From Diaporthe sp. PMI_573 (lineage: Eukaryota; Ascomycota; Sordariomycetes; Diaporthales; Diaporthaceae), in the NCBI GenBank assembly GCA_021399435.1, contig JAJTUP010000010.1:1178001-1242000 (forward strand): a stretch of 64,000 nucleotides of DNA. Direction: 5' to 3'. Made by a program: the position numbers and the translations under genes. Below are positions 45,146 through 56,037 of the stretch, piece by piece. Under the pieces are notes generated by a model. The model was given only the letters and a program-made list of their open reading frames with translations. It was not told the origin of the DNA and did no database searches. Position 1 is the stretch's first letter; every line of letters begins with the position of its first letter.

Positions 45146-46194
45146 GTGCGAGTGGCCACGAAGGGGCTGGAAGTGGGCGGGGTTGTGACATGATCGGAGG
45201 AGGAGCTTACCGCTCGCCTGTGCGTGTTTATGGTTAGGTATTGCATCTAGCAAGGCGTTCGCGGCCAGGTTTTGGCCTTTGTACATTTAGCTTCTTACTG
45301 CATGCGGGCGCGCTGGCATGGCCGAGGGCAGGCTCGTCACAGGGAGCAACTGCTCATGATAGAACGGGGAGTCGGAGGCACCGGGGTGTTGGCGGTGCAC
45401 GGCTCTCTCTGCACAAACTCAGCTTCTGAAGTAGATGGAAGCTACCACACCAAATAACATTGAAGCCATGACTGTGCCACGTGATTAGCAGTTAGGTGTT
45501 CGCTGCGCCGCTCATAGGCACAGCCAGCGTTGGTGCCCCGAGCCGACCATATCCAATTATGCCATCTCATAACTCTCGTAGCCTCACAAACTCACAAACA
45601 AGTTGTGCAGCATCAGTTCCTCGGGGATTTGACGTTCAGCAGTGTATTGATCTTCAATACACTGCTGAACGTTATCTAAATCAAGCAGACATACCCTACT
45701 TTATATATCAGAGCGAACCAAAGAAACACGATAAGATTGGATGTTGCGGCACTACCTCTTACATCCGAAAATATCGCACCGCAACGGTCCGAAAAGATCA
45801 TTTCATAACTCAATGCCTAATAGCAGCTAGTAATATAGTCTGATTGGCCTGGACGATCCTCACCGACTCACTGGCAGCGAAACTGCTGTAGCCCAACACA
45901 TACTGGCAAGTGCCTAGGGATTTTAATCGTCTCCGCCAACTTCTTCTTCTTATCTTATTTATGGGCAAAACGTAGTACCAGCTCGCGGAAAGGATGAGCA
46001 AGGTGCGGAAAACATCAGAAGGTGTTGTAAGAGCACAAAATGTTGACCTACGGTGGCGCAACACACTCGTAATTAAATAAATTAGACAGTGGCATTTAGG
46101 CACACTCCCCCATCTATAAGAATATATATATCCTCTCAGATGTATGTATGCATATGAATTAAAAATGAAGACAGATCATTGCTGCGAAGGCCGT
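45146..46194. other. Convergent intergenic region with a long hairpin
   Basis: 1.05 kb between convergent 3' ends, AT-rich in its right half. Holds the 19-bp-arm inverted repeat at 45632-45672. A 115-codon frame (45496-45843) covers it but resembles no family and is probably chance. It could be a mobile-element remnant, but no terminal repeats or target duplication were found. Confidence 0.5.
45632..45672. repeat. Perfect inverted repeat, 19-bp arms, 3-nt spacer
   Basis: ACGTTCAGCAGTGTATTGA and its exact reverse complement flank TCT. Transcribed from either strand it would fold as a 19-bp hairpin with a very tight loop. Arms this long cannot be chance. Confidence 0.97.
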
Positions 46195-48284
46195 CTATCG
46201 GCGCGCTGTCTGCTCCCCGCCAGGGATCCGCACAGGATGAGCCTCAGTGTTGTACACGTACTCATTCGTGTGGTCCGCCTTGACCTGGAATGGTGCATCC
46301 TATACCGATCAAGCGTCAGCGGGTCTGCTCGCCCAGTACCCAGCGGGTTGGAAAGAGAAAGGGTTGAAACTCACCTCAGCATGGATCAGGTAGCTATACT
46401 TGAGGACCTCGGCAAACCAGAAGCTCTCCTGGAAGTCGTCAAAGCCCCCGCCGCCGGGCACGTTGACATTGTTGATGGAGCTGTACCCACTGCCGACGCG
46501 GCACGTCTCGTTGATGGCGAGGTACGCCTCCCACGCCCAGTCCTGGTACTTGGTGTCGCCGGTGGCGCGGTACGCGTAGTAGTAGCTCTCGATGACCTCG
46601 GGCCGCAGGACGTAGTTGGCGCTGTCGATCCAGAAGCCCGCGCGCTCGTAGAAGGTCTGGTTCCCCGGCGGGGCGGTCGCGTTGGCCGGCGAGTTCTCGC
46701 CCAGCCACCGGAACGACTCGGGCCCGATCTTGGTCGCCGTCTGCGTGTACGTCTCGCGGCAGCCCGCCACGAGCTCCAGCCCGAAGTCGATGTACGACGG
46801 CTCGTTGAGCGTCAGCCCGCCGAGGATGAAGTTGCCGCCGTCGAAGCACGCGACTGTTTTTTTTGGTCAAGGTTTTGTCAGCCCTGGGCACGGAGAGATT
46901 TTGTTGCAGGCGAGTGCCCGGGGACATATGTGTTGTGTTAGTGGCGCTAGTGCGCCGAAGAATGGGACCGCATATACGGGCGTGTTTTGCCCTTGTGCAT
47001 GTGTTACCACGGGCAACCGTGGTCACACATGCGGCGGAATACAGGGTCGACGTGAGATAACCCCTCTACCTAAAGAATGACAACCAAAGAAAGGACAAGA
47101 GGGGTTGACTTACGATGCTGCGAGAGGTAGACAATGCCCGTCTCTGTGTTGTTGCGGTAATAGCTCAAAAACGTCAGGTCGGGCCTGCTGCTTGGGTGGC
47201 TCGCTAGGTACTCGATGCTGCTGTCCACGGCCTCGACCCACTTGTCCTTGTACTCCGCAAAGGTTTCGGGGTCGTACAAGTACATTTTGATCAGGTACTC
47301 GTAATAGCTGTCGGTGCCTCCAGTCCAGCCTCCCCTGGAGTCCAGGAACGAGCCGTTGCTGATCGAGATATCGGTGCCGATGAGCCCCGGGAACGGCTCA
47401 CCCAGCTCCGGGTTGAGGGGGTTGACCAGGTAGGACTCTGCCTTCTTGACGAGCTCGCCGTACGAGGGGTCACCCGTCAGATCAGACAGTCGCTGCCACT
47501 CCAGAATGAGCGTGCCGGTGGTTGCAACACCGTTGGAGGTCGAATTGCCAATTCTTGGAGGGTCAAGGAAGAGGCTGTTGTCCGGGATGCCGGTGGGCGT
47601 GTCAAAAGTGAACTTGAGGTTATCAGCCAGGCTCTTGGCCTGCTCCAGAAGAGGCTCAATTTTGCTCGTGTCGTTCACGAAGGTTGAAAAGGGCCCCTTG
47701 AGAAGGTCATAGCCTTGGGTTCCCAGTAAGCCAATGTTTTGATTATGTTCTCAGCTCTCACTCAAGTGGTGTTGGAGCCGGTTATATGGGCGCTCTTACC
47801 GGATAGGAGGCCACCCAGATACCTGATGGTAGTCTCAAACAGAGACACCTCGCTGCCGTTGAAGCTAACGCTGAAGTCGATGGTTGGGACAAAGTCTAGG
47901 ATCTGATTGACAACCTCTGTGTTGCCCTGGATCAGTGCAGTACTCAGCGCGTCAATGGCGCTTGCACCCCATCCATTGCTGCTTGCCGGTTAGCGGCCTG
48001 GAGCTCGAACTTTCTGCTTGAGGTGGCTGTACTAACCGGTCGTTCTCGAACGAGTTTGAGACAGGCAGCAAAGAGTCACCAGGGAAAGCATATTGGTAAT
48101 ATCCGTCCCAGGAGATCTGGAATGTCTGCTTCACAGCATCGGCCCGAGTTTGATTGTAAACATAGGACGTTGGAGGGCCGAGGTACCTCTGGACCGGGCT
48201 GGCACGAACTTGGGAGACGCGAGGGACCGCAGCTACCTGGGACGCCGTCGCCAATATGGCGAGAATACAGTCTAGAGAATGCAT
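46195..48284 (-). CDS. Secreted GH47 class I alpha-1,2-mannosidase
   Basis: Five exons on the minus strand: 48284-48037, 47978-47800, 47713-47114, 46853-46375 and 46299-46195, giving 536 residues. Introns are 58, 86, 260 and 75 bp, with GTTAGT, GTAAGA, GTAAGT and GTGAGT donors. The frame closes exactly. The N-terminus is a signal peptide ([20 protein letters not shown]). The catalytic barrel shows the GH47 order: [19 protein letters not shown], an [15 protein letters not shown] restored by intron 1, [30 protein letters not shown] restored by intron 3, [35 protein letters not shown], and a C-terminal NTEAHPVRI. The enzyme trims alpha-1,2-mannose from Man9 N-glycans, using calcium held by the last Thr/Glu region. 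The cleavable signal rather than a membrane anchor fits the secreted Aspergillus/Penicillium type. N-glycosylation sites (YNQT, YRNNT) are visible. Confidence 0.95.
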
Positions 48285-48941
48285 GGCGAACAGACGTAGT
48301 GACTAACTAGCAGGAGGCCAAGAACAGAGGGGAACCACCAAGTCAACGACAGGCAGAGCTGAGAAGAGAAGAGCGAGGCCCCGTACCTCTCGTCGTGTTC
48401 TTGGGAATGTTCATGACTTTTAAATCCGGGAGCTTTGTTTAGGGAGTATGCAGATCCCAAGCACGAGAAACTTAAATTAGACTGCATGTACGGTTGTTGT
48501 ATGGACGAACAGGCACCATGAACCTTGTCCTCTAATGTCCCCCGGCCCGGCTCTAGCTCTGTGCACTTGCAGGACCAAGGAGGGCACGCGTTACCAGGTT
48601 GCCTGTAGGCGGTCAGGGGGCGTCCTAACGACATATGCAGAGGATCATTGAGGTACTGTGTAAGTGCACGGTCAGGACCGGCGGATGGAGCTTGGCCACC
48701 GGGCCCTGAGAGACACCTGGAAGGGGCCTCGACGTTGGGACAGCTGCAAGATGAGCCCTGGCGAGTCGGCGGGATGGCACACTTTGCTATCGTCACGAGC
48801 CTCGAGTGGTACCGTGGGCCCGCCAGGTGATGGAAACTAGCACGCTGTATGTCAGATAGATCCGGATAGACTTGGAAATTGTGCGTGCGAGTCGGCCAAG
48901 CATATGCAGCAGTTGTGGGTGCTGCAAGGCATTGTCGCGAT

Positions 48942-48957
48942 GTTCTACTAGTAGAAC
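48942..48957. repeat. Perfect 16-bp palindrome
   Basis: GTTCTACTAGTAGAAC, identical on both strands, intergenic. It could bind a dimeric regulator. Confidence 0.85.
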
Positions 48958-50392
48958 AAGCGCCGGCTCCAATGCAACCGTCCAGTGTGATCATGGGAGA
49001 TCGGCACCGGTTGGGGAGTGTGGAGGCGCCCCGTTGCCGAGACTAGGGCACTGCTGGCTTAAATTGGTATGTTGCTTTGGGCAAATGTACGTGCGAGTTG
49101 CTGCATGATGATGAATGAGGGGTTTTGAGAGTCAAGAGTCGCGGTAATGCGCAGACACCAGGGGCCAGAAGGTTTCCATATCCATGGCCTCTCCAACCTA
49201 CGCCGAAGTGGAAACTTTCGGCGTGGCATGGCCTCGAAATGAAATGAATGAACCCCTGGCCGGGTCCTTTAGATGTCCGAGTGCGTCGACCTTGGTCCTC
49301 GGCAGCTTCTATATGGAGAATCGAGTCGTGCAGAGCGAGGGCAGTTCCAGATCCTGGGAGCAACAACACACGGCGTACGGAGCACAGTTCTGACTTTCAG
49401 GAGCTTCAGGGGAGCCGACATCCCGGGCGTAGGAAAGGCGACAGGTTGTATGCAGCTTGCTGGGCAGGCTGGGCTAGGACAAAAGCAAGCAGGGGTTCAG
49501 GATGTTTCCTCCGGGTAGTATTGTAGATCCTGGAAGGGGGGGGGGTGAGGGCTCGCAATGTCTTTGACGCGTCGTTGGGTTCGAAGAAGCCGCTTCTGTT
49601 GATGGCCGAGCGGCAAAGCTTGCCCGCAGGCCACGGCAGAGAAGACGGGGCTTGGCGGACCAGCTTGTCCGGAGGAGTCAGAAGCACCCGTGCCGTCCGT
49701 TCCAGGTCGGCGGTGATGAGATGGTGGTGTGAGGCTGCAGCTGCCAGAGCAGGGCAGGTTGGAGAAATCTTGGTCGCAGATGGGATGAACGAGCTGTCCC
49801 GTGGGCGACAGCGTCGCGTTGCAGGTCAGGGGACAGCAAAAGCAACCCCACCGGGTACCACCATCTTTGTCCCTCGAAATGAAGTGCGTTCCCAGAGATG
49901 TCACCTGCCCACGCAGACCTCAGACCATACTTCCTGGGAAGTTTGTCAAGATGGAGGTGCTCGGATGATTGACTGGGGCACGCGCCTGGGGTGGCCCACT
50001 TCCTTCTCAGGAACGACGAGGGCGATGCATCTGTCTGTACACAGTACCTGGAATATTGGTCTCCTGATGCGTGCATGGTCCATCCAGCCTGCGCAAGTCT
50101 CTCTGGCCCGTCAATCAAGGGCCCGGATTTCGTAAGCAACAACGGGCCAGAGTGCAGCTGCCCGCTCCACAACTCGCCTCGCTCGCGTTGCCACCGGCTG
50201 GACCGTCTGCGCCTCACGAAGACTGTCATGGTCGACTTCTACCCACCATCTTGGAGTCGTGAAGAGAGGGCATGGCGACAATCGACGAGTGCACCATCTT
50301 GTGTCTGCACAGGATGTGATGCAGTCATTCCTGGACGTAGCTCACAGTAGGATATGGCTCTGCTACTTCTTATCTGTTCAGTGAAGGGGATC

Positions 50393-50434
50393 GATGGGCG
50401 ATGAGTGATGAGCGATGAGCGATGAGCGATGAGA
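50393..50434 (+). repeat. Heptamer tandem repeat (GATGAGC), six units
   Basis: Units start at 50393 and every 7 bases: GATGGGC, GATGAGT, three exact GATGAGC, then GATGAGA. It lies between GATA sites in the nitrite reductase upstream region. Confidence 0.95.
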
Positions 50435-50547
50435 GAGGGCAGCAGCAAGAGAGGCGGATGATAAGCGATAACAGATTAGTCTAGATAGTGTTTGTTCGGC
50501 CTGGTTCGCTCGAGTTTTCAGTCTGGCGGCGTGGGCCCGTTATCTAT

Positions 50548-50555
50548 CTCCGCGG
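50548..50555 (+). promoter_or_regulatory. NirA/NIT4-type binding site
   Basis: CTCCGCGG fits the NirA consensus CTCCGHGG and resembles the NIT4 site TCCGCGGA. It is 615 bp upstream of the nitrite reductase ATG, with TTATC four bases to its left and GATAAG 18 bases to its right, the joint arrangement expected for nitrate induction plus nitrogen-metabolite control. Confidence 0.7.
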
Positions 50556-50600
50556 GAGGCTCAAATGCGGTGGATAAGGCTAGGCAATGGCTTACACGCC

Positions 50601-50605
50601 ATTGG
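50601..50605 (-). promoter_or_regulatory. CCAAT box (inverted)
   Basis: ATTGG within GCCATTGGCGG, 46 bp downstream of the NirA-type site, fits a Hap-complex site. Confidence 0.45.
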
Positions 50606-51169
50606 CGGCAGTCTCCTTATCACTCCACCGACGGCGTGATGACCCTTGGTCATGACGGAGATGCTGGGAGCTCGGTACACTTCGGAGATGCCATCCCGTG
50701 GAAATGCTGTCTTCGTCCACCCACGCACAACAAGTCGCGCTCGCGTTACTATGTGTCGCAGTTATTCGCACAGGCCAGAGTCATACCATACCATCCCATC
50801 CTATGGTCTGCTGAGCCCGAGCTTGTACCACCAGGCCAAGCATTGCTGGTTTCGGAGATGCTGTTTCCTGCTGCTGCTTGCCAGCCTGATAGAGTAGACA
50901 GTCCATGGCCAATTCATGCCCACCGCCGTCTAAAACATCGCACGTCTCTGCCCTGCTGTGTTCCTCTTGTTCCCCTCCCATACTTTGCAAGAGTGCTCTT
51001 TCTGTTCTGTTATCGTGACATGTTCACGAAACACATTGCCTCTGTTCGGCCATAACTGACACACAAACAAACAAACAACCCGCAGAGTGTTGACGCTCGG
51101 AAGCTCGCACAGACTGACGAAAATTGGAACAATTCTCGTCGAGCAGTTCAGCACCCAGAACCCAGAGCC

Positions 51170-54100
51170 ATGGCTGCTGGTTCCAGGAAAAAGATTGTTG
51201 TGGTGGGATTGGGCATGGTCGGTGTTGCTTTCATGTAAGCCCCACTCCCAGCATGCTCCTATGGCAGCGAGCCGACCTCTGACAACCGCCAAAGAGAAAA
51301 GCTCCTGAAACTCGACGCTCGCGCCCGGGAGTACGACATAACTGTCATCGGGGAGGAACCACATCTAGCCTACAACCGCGTGGGCCTGACATCCTTTTTC
51401 GAGCACCGCAAGGTCGAGCAACTCTACCTGAACCCCCTATCGTGGTACGAGGGCCACGTCGGCCCAGACAACGCCCTGGGATGGCATCTCAACAAGGCTG
51501 TCACGGACATAAACAAGGACCGGAAGACTGTCACTTGCGCAGACGGCTCCGAGGTCGCCTACGATATACTGGTATTAGCAACTGGGTCCAACGCCCTGCT
51601 GCCCCAGTTTATCCCCGGCCACGACGCGAATGGAGTCTTCGTCTACCGAACCATCGAAGACCTGGAGAAGCTGATCGCCTTCTCCTCAACAAAAGAGGGA
51701 ACGGACGGCGCTGTCATTGGTGGGGGTCTGCTTGGCCTCGAGGCTGCAAAGGCAATGCTTGACCTGGAAAAGTTAAGGCAGGTCAGCGTCGTCGAACGCA
51801 GCCGCTGGGTCCTGTCCCGCCAGATCGACGAGGAGGCCGGCAGCATGGTCAGCGAGCAGGTCCGCGACCTCGGCGTAAACGTACTGCTGAGCAAGCGCGT
51901 GGACAAGATCGAAGTCGACGACAACAACTTCGTCACGGGGATACGGTTCGAGGATGACGTGCTCATGCCCTGCAGCATCGTCTGCTTCGCCATCGGGGTG
52001 CGGCCACGGGACGAGCTGGCCCGCAAGGCAGGGATCAAGTGCGCGGACCGCGGCGGCGGCATCGTCGTGGACAACGAGCTGAGGACCAGCGAGCCGGACA
52101 TCTACGCCATAGGGGAATGCGCCTCGTGGGAGGGCATGGCCTACGGGCTGATCGCGCCCGGCGTGGAGATGGCCGACATCCTGAGCTTCAACCTGACCCA
52201 GGCAAAACAGCACACGCCGAGGGCGTTCAAGAGGCCCGACCTGAGCACAAAGCTGAAACTCTTGGGCGTGGAAGTCGCCAGCTTTGGTGACTATTTCGCG
52301 GACATTGACGGGCCTCAGTCCCTGCCCCCCAAGGCGGCCGCGAGGCTGAAGAAACAGGCGAATGGCGACACGAATGGGAAGACGAAAGCCGACGTAAGGC
52401 TCCTCACAAGTGGTCCCCCGCCACCACAAGTGAAGTCCCTTACATACAAGGACCCCTTCCAGCACGTGTACAAGAAATATATCTTCACCATGGACGGGAA
52501 ATATCTCCTGGGCGGCATCATGATCGGTGATACAAAGGACTACATCAAGCTCCTGCCGATGGTGAAGGCCCAGAAGGAGCTTGAGATGGCGCCGTCAGAG
52601 CTCATCCTCGGGGCGAAGCAAGGCGACGACGACGGCACAGACGACCTGGCCGACGACACGCAGATCTGCTCCTGTCATAACGTGACCAAGGGAGACATCG
52701 TCACCAAGGTAAAAGACGGCACGTGCAAGTCGATCGGGGAAGTCAAGTCGTGCACCAAGGCCGGAACCGGGTGTGGGGGCTGCATGCCGCTGGTGCAGTC
52801 CATCTTCAACAAGACGATGGCAAGCATGGGCAACGAGGTCAAGAACAACGTGTGCCCACACTTCGACTACAGCCGCGCGGACCTGTACAATATCATCATG
52901 GTCAAGCGCCTCAAGACGTTCCCGCAGGTCATGAAGGACTCGGGCATCGACGCCGACAGCGTCGGGTGCGAGGTGTGCAAGCCCACGGTGGCGAGCATCT
53001 TCGCCAGCCTGTGGAACAAGCACGTCATGGACAAGCCTCACCACGGCCTGCAGGAGACCAACGACCGGTTCCTCGGCAACATCCAGCGCAACGGCACGTT
53101 CAGCGTCGTCCCTCGGGTGTCGGCCGGGGAGATCACACCGGACAAGATGATCGTCATGGGCGAGGTTGCAAAGAAGTACGGTCTTTACACCAAGATCACG
53201 GGTGGCCAGCGCATAGACATGTTTGGCGCCAAGAAGCAGGATCTGCTTGACATCTGGAAGACGCTTGTTGACGCAGGGATGGAGAGTGGGCACGCATACG
53301 CCAAGTCCCTGCGGACGGTCAAGAGCTGTGTTGGCACGACGTGGTGCCGATTTGGTATCGGCGACAGTGTCGGTATGGCGGTGCGGCTCGAGGAACGCTA
53401 CAAGAGCATCAGGGCACCGCACAAGATCAAGGGTGGTGTCAGCGGTTGTGTGCGTGAGTGTGCGGAGGCGCAGAACAAGGAGTGAGTATCTCTGCTTCCA
53501 GTTTTCTGATGCGCCCAAGGCTAACGCATGCCAAAGCTTCGGACTTATCGCCACGGAGAAAGGCTTCAACATCTTTGTTGGAGGCAACGGCGGCGCAAAA
53601 CCAAAACACTCCGAACTGCTCGCCAAGGATGTCCCACCGTCAGAGATCATCCCCATATTAGACCGGTACCTCATGTTCTACATTCGCACAGCAGACAGAC
53701 TCCAACGCACAGCCAGGTGGCTCGAGGGCCTGCCCGGCGGCATCAAGTACCTCCGCGAGGTGGTCCTCGAGGACAAACTGGGCATCAACGAGTCCCTCGA
53801 GGCACAGATGGCCGAGCTGGTAGACTCGTTCTTCGACGAGTGGGCAGAGGCCATCAAGAACCCGGCCATCGCCGCCAAGTTCAAGCAGTTCAACAACACG
53901 GAGGAGACCATCGAGAACATGGAGATCGAGCGCGACAGGGACCAGCCTCGGCCCGTGTACTGGGCCACGGAGCCGGCGAGGGATGACTTCAAGGGCCTCA
54001 AGGGCAAATGGTCGTCGACGACGTGGCAGCCCGTCATCGGCGCGTCGCACTTTGACGGCGCCGACAAGCTGCCCAACGGCATCTCGGCCAACATCAAGCG

Positions 54101-54587
54101 CGGCGACACACAGCTGGCCGTGTGGCGCATCCGCGGCAAGTACTACGCAACGCAGCAGATGTGCCCGCACAAGCGCTCCTTCGTGCTGTCGGACGGCCTC
54201 GTCGGCGACGAGAAGAACGCGGACGGCTCGGCGGCGGCCCCGTGGGTCTCGTGCCCGAACCACAAGCGCAACTTCGACCTCGGCGGCGGCGCCTGCAAGA
54301 ACGACAGCGAGCTGTCCATCGCGACCTTCGAGGTCGAGGAGCGCGAAGACGGGCTCATCTACCTGAAGCTGCCGCCGGTGGAGGAGCTCGATGCCGAGCT
54401 CGGCACGGCCAAGTGGAGGGTCAAGAAGGGCGAGGCCGAGGGCCAGTTCGCCGAGCTGGACAAAAAGATCCACTTTGTAGGCACGAGGGCCAAGAAGCCC
54501 GGCGTGAAGCCACATGTTGAGCTGCCCATGAAGAAGCCGCTCGAGCTGATGGCTGGCGGCTGCGGGGGTGCTGGGATGGACTGGTAA
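51170..54587 (+). CDS. niiA: Assimilatory nitrite reductase [NAD(P)H]
   Basis: Three exons, 51170-51234, 51295-53481 and 53537-54587, give 1100 residues, as in fungal NiiA/NIT-6. Introns are 60 bp (GTAAGC...CAAAG, phase 2) and 55 bp (GTGAGT...CAAAG, phase 2). The first exon encodes the FAD-binding [13 protein letters not shown] loop. The enzyme reduces nitrite to ammonium in six electron steps. Order of parts: pyridine-nucleotide-disulfide reductase domain (about 8-330; [28 protein letters not shown]), BFD-type [2Fe-2S] domain (about 478-530; CSCHNV, GTGCGGC), ferredoxin-like and siroheme/4Fe-4S core with cysteines in [12 protein letters not shown] (about 698-706) and [10 protein letters not shown] (about 737-744), and a C-terminal Rieske-like domain with CPHKRSF (about 959) and CPNHKRNF (about 989). 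All cofactor ligands I looked for are present. The second intron falls just after the siroheme cysteine motif. The nitrate reductase and transporter genes are not in the window. Confidence 0.97.
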
Positions 54588-54945
54588 TGCAGCACATGTG
54601 GTATAGATACATGCAATTTTCCAGCAGCATACAGATAAAATATAGAAACAGTTAAACAAGACTGGCTCCTCTACATCGCACCTCATCGGCCACACTCCGT
54701 CACCCAGATCATAATACCACACTCTTTGGGCCTAACCTCTCCCCTTTGCAGCTCCCGCAACGGGCCTTGCACCAGAAATGAATGCCAGATAGGTATATTG
54801 GCAATGTAAATGTCCCCACCCCTTCAGAGTTGTGACCTTGTCAGATTATTCGCCATTCATATAAGCTTTGCTCGAGTGTCCGTTACGCAGCCACATGATC
54901 ATCTACACACATGTGTGGTGGACCACCTGGGTAGCTGTTGTAGGA

Positions 54946-55110
54946 GGGTATCCCATCGGAGAGGAACCCACAGGAGTTTATCCTGAAGGTTATTGTATAA
55001 GGGGGAATTCCGCATATATATTGACACTCTGTGGGATAGCCTCGTATAGGGTCAAGACAACGTCCTATGGGATAACCTATGGGATAACCGGTACGCAAGC
55101 CCACAGGGCT
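54946..55110. repeat. Degenerate direct and inverted repeats of CCTATGGGATAA
   Basis: Two perfect adjoining 12-bp copies at 55064-55087, related GTGGGATAGCC at 55031-55041, and an inverted TATCCCATCGG near 54949. ACCCACAGG near 54967 has a partner CCCACAGGGC near 55100. Confidence 0.65.
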
Positions 55111-55841
55111 TCGCATTGATTGTTTCGATGTTTTCGACTTTTTATTCAAGAATGTGGCTGTATTACTGTAATAATGTGTGTAATTAGAGAATCGATCCAT
55201 CCGTCGCTCGGGACATCTGGACGCCCTTCCTTTGCATCTCCGTCAATGGTAAGGCGTCTCAGGTCTAGAAATGATGTCTTCCAGTGCATAAGCGCAGGCA
55301 AAACGAACAGGTGGGTGTTAGAAGTCGAACCATCACCATCCCCAGCTCCAACACACTTCCGGGAACTGAATGTTTCCGAGGCTGTTTCGAGGTCGGGCAA
55401 GGTTTTGGGTGGAGAGCAAAATATCGCACCCTCGCGTTGACGGGAGCTTCTTCCATCCCACAAACAAGGCTACTGCTGATCGCCCCGGCAAGCACACCAT
55501 GCAGTAGATCACGACAACTTGACCCGGGGCACATGTTCACATGCCACTGCCTGGCCAGAATGAGGCGTTCGTTAGGGACGCACTGGCGGCTGCGTCTCCG
55601 TCAAAAAGTCATCTCAACTCCGAGGCCGAGCCCGTGACCGAGTTAAATTTGAGATGGCAGTTGGCCATTGGCCAAGACTCCGCCTCCTGAACCACTTTCG
55701 AGGAAGGTTTTGTCGCGACCAACCGCCTAAGCTTGACTTTGCAATAATCAAGCTTCAATTCCAAGTCTTTTTCCTCGCTGATAGCTGTGGCAATGACCCT
55801 GCAGGACGCCTGTCGATGGCATCTGGGGGCGGCGAGGCGAG

Positions 55842-55847
55842 TATATA
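55842..55847 (+). promoter_or_regulatory. TATA box
   Basis: TATATA at 55842-55847, 191 bp before the ATG at 56038, with CCAAT-type CCATTGGCC near 55665. A clear TATA box is uncommon in fungal housekeeping promoters and suits a regulated secreted protein. Confidence 0.5.
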
Positions 55848-56037
55848 GAATGGCATCACCAGCCCTGTTGATACTGAGAATACGAGCAGCACTATCAATT
55901 ATTTCCTAGTATCAATACCTTCACTTTCAAACACTCATTGAAATTTCATTCCCCCCCCCCCCAAACCCGCCTCGAAGGCGCGAGCCTCCCTTCCAACCCT
56001 ACATAAAAAAAAACCATCATCAGGCACTCCACCCAAA

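Larger units (their letters stand above)
50369..50621. promoter_or_regulatory. GATA-factor (AreA/NIT2) site cluster upstream of nitrite reductase
   Basis: Core sites: CTTATCTG at 50369-50376, GATAAG at 50460-50465, GATA at 50467-50470, TTATC at 50540-50544, GATAAG at 50573-50578 and CTTATC at 50616-50621, with another TTATCG at 51010. The closely paired sites fit binding by the global nitrogen regulator. GATA cores are common by chance; the clustering and the gene downstream give them weight. Confidence 0.6.
48285..51169. promoter_or_regulatory. Divergent 2.9 kb region between GH47 mannosidase and nitrite reductase genes
   Basis: No gene recognised. Contains a 16-bp palindrome at 48942, a 7-bp tandem repeat at 50393, a NirA/NIT4-type site at 50548 and at least six GATA-factor core sites between 50369 and 51015, together with an inverted CCAAT box at 50601. 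The right third is the nitrite reductase control region. Confidence 0.65.
54588..56037. other. Tandem intergenic region with short repeats
   Basis: 1.45 kb between nitrite reductase and the small secreted protein gene. 54946-55110 is rich in degenerate CCTATGGGATA / TATCCCATAGG sequences. A TATA box lies at 55842. A C12 tract at 55951-55962 is in the probable leader. No gene recognised. Confidence 0.55.

Noticed and set aside
45455..46100. Possible hAT-like or Tc1-like element remnant (CAGTGGCATTTAGGCAC near 46086, diverged partner near 45470)
   Set aside because: The terminal similarity is only a few bases and no target duplication or transposase motif was found.
52595..53674. 359-codon antisense frame across nitrite reductase, and similar long antisense frames at 53658-54722
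   Set aside because: Codon-bias shadows of a strongly GC3-biased gene; no motif and no independent start or promoter.
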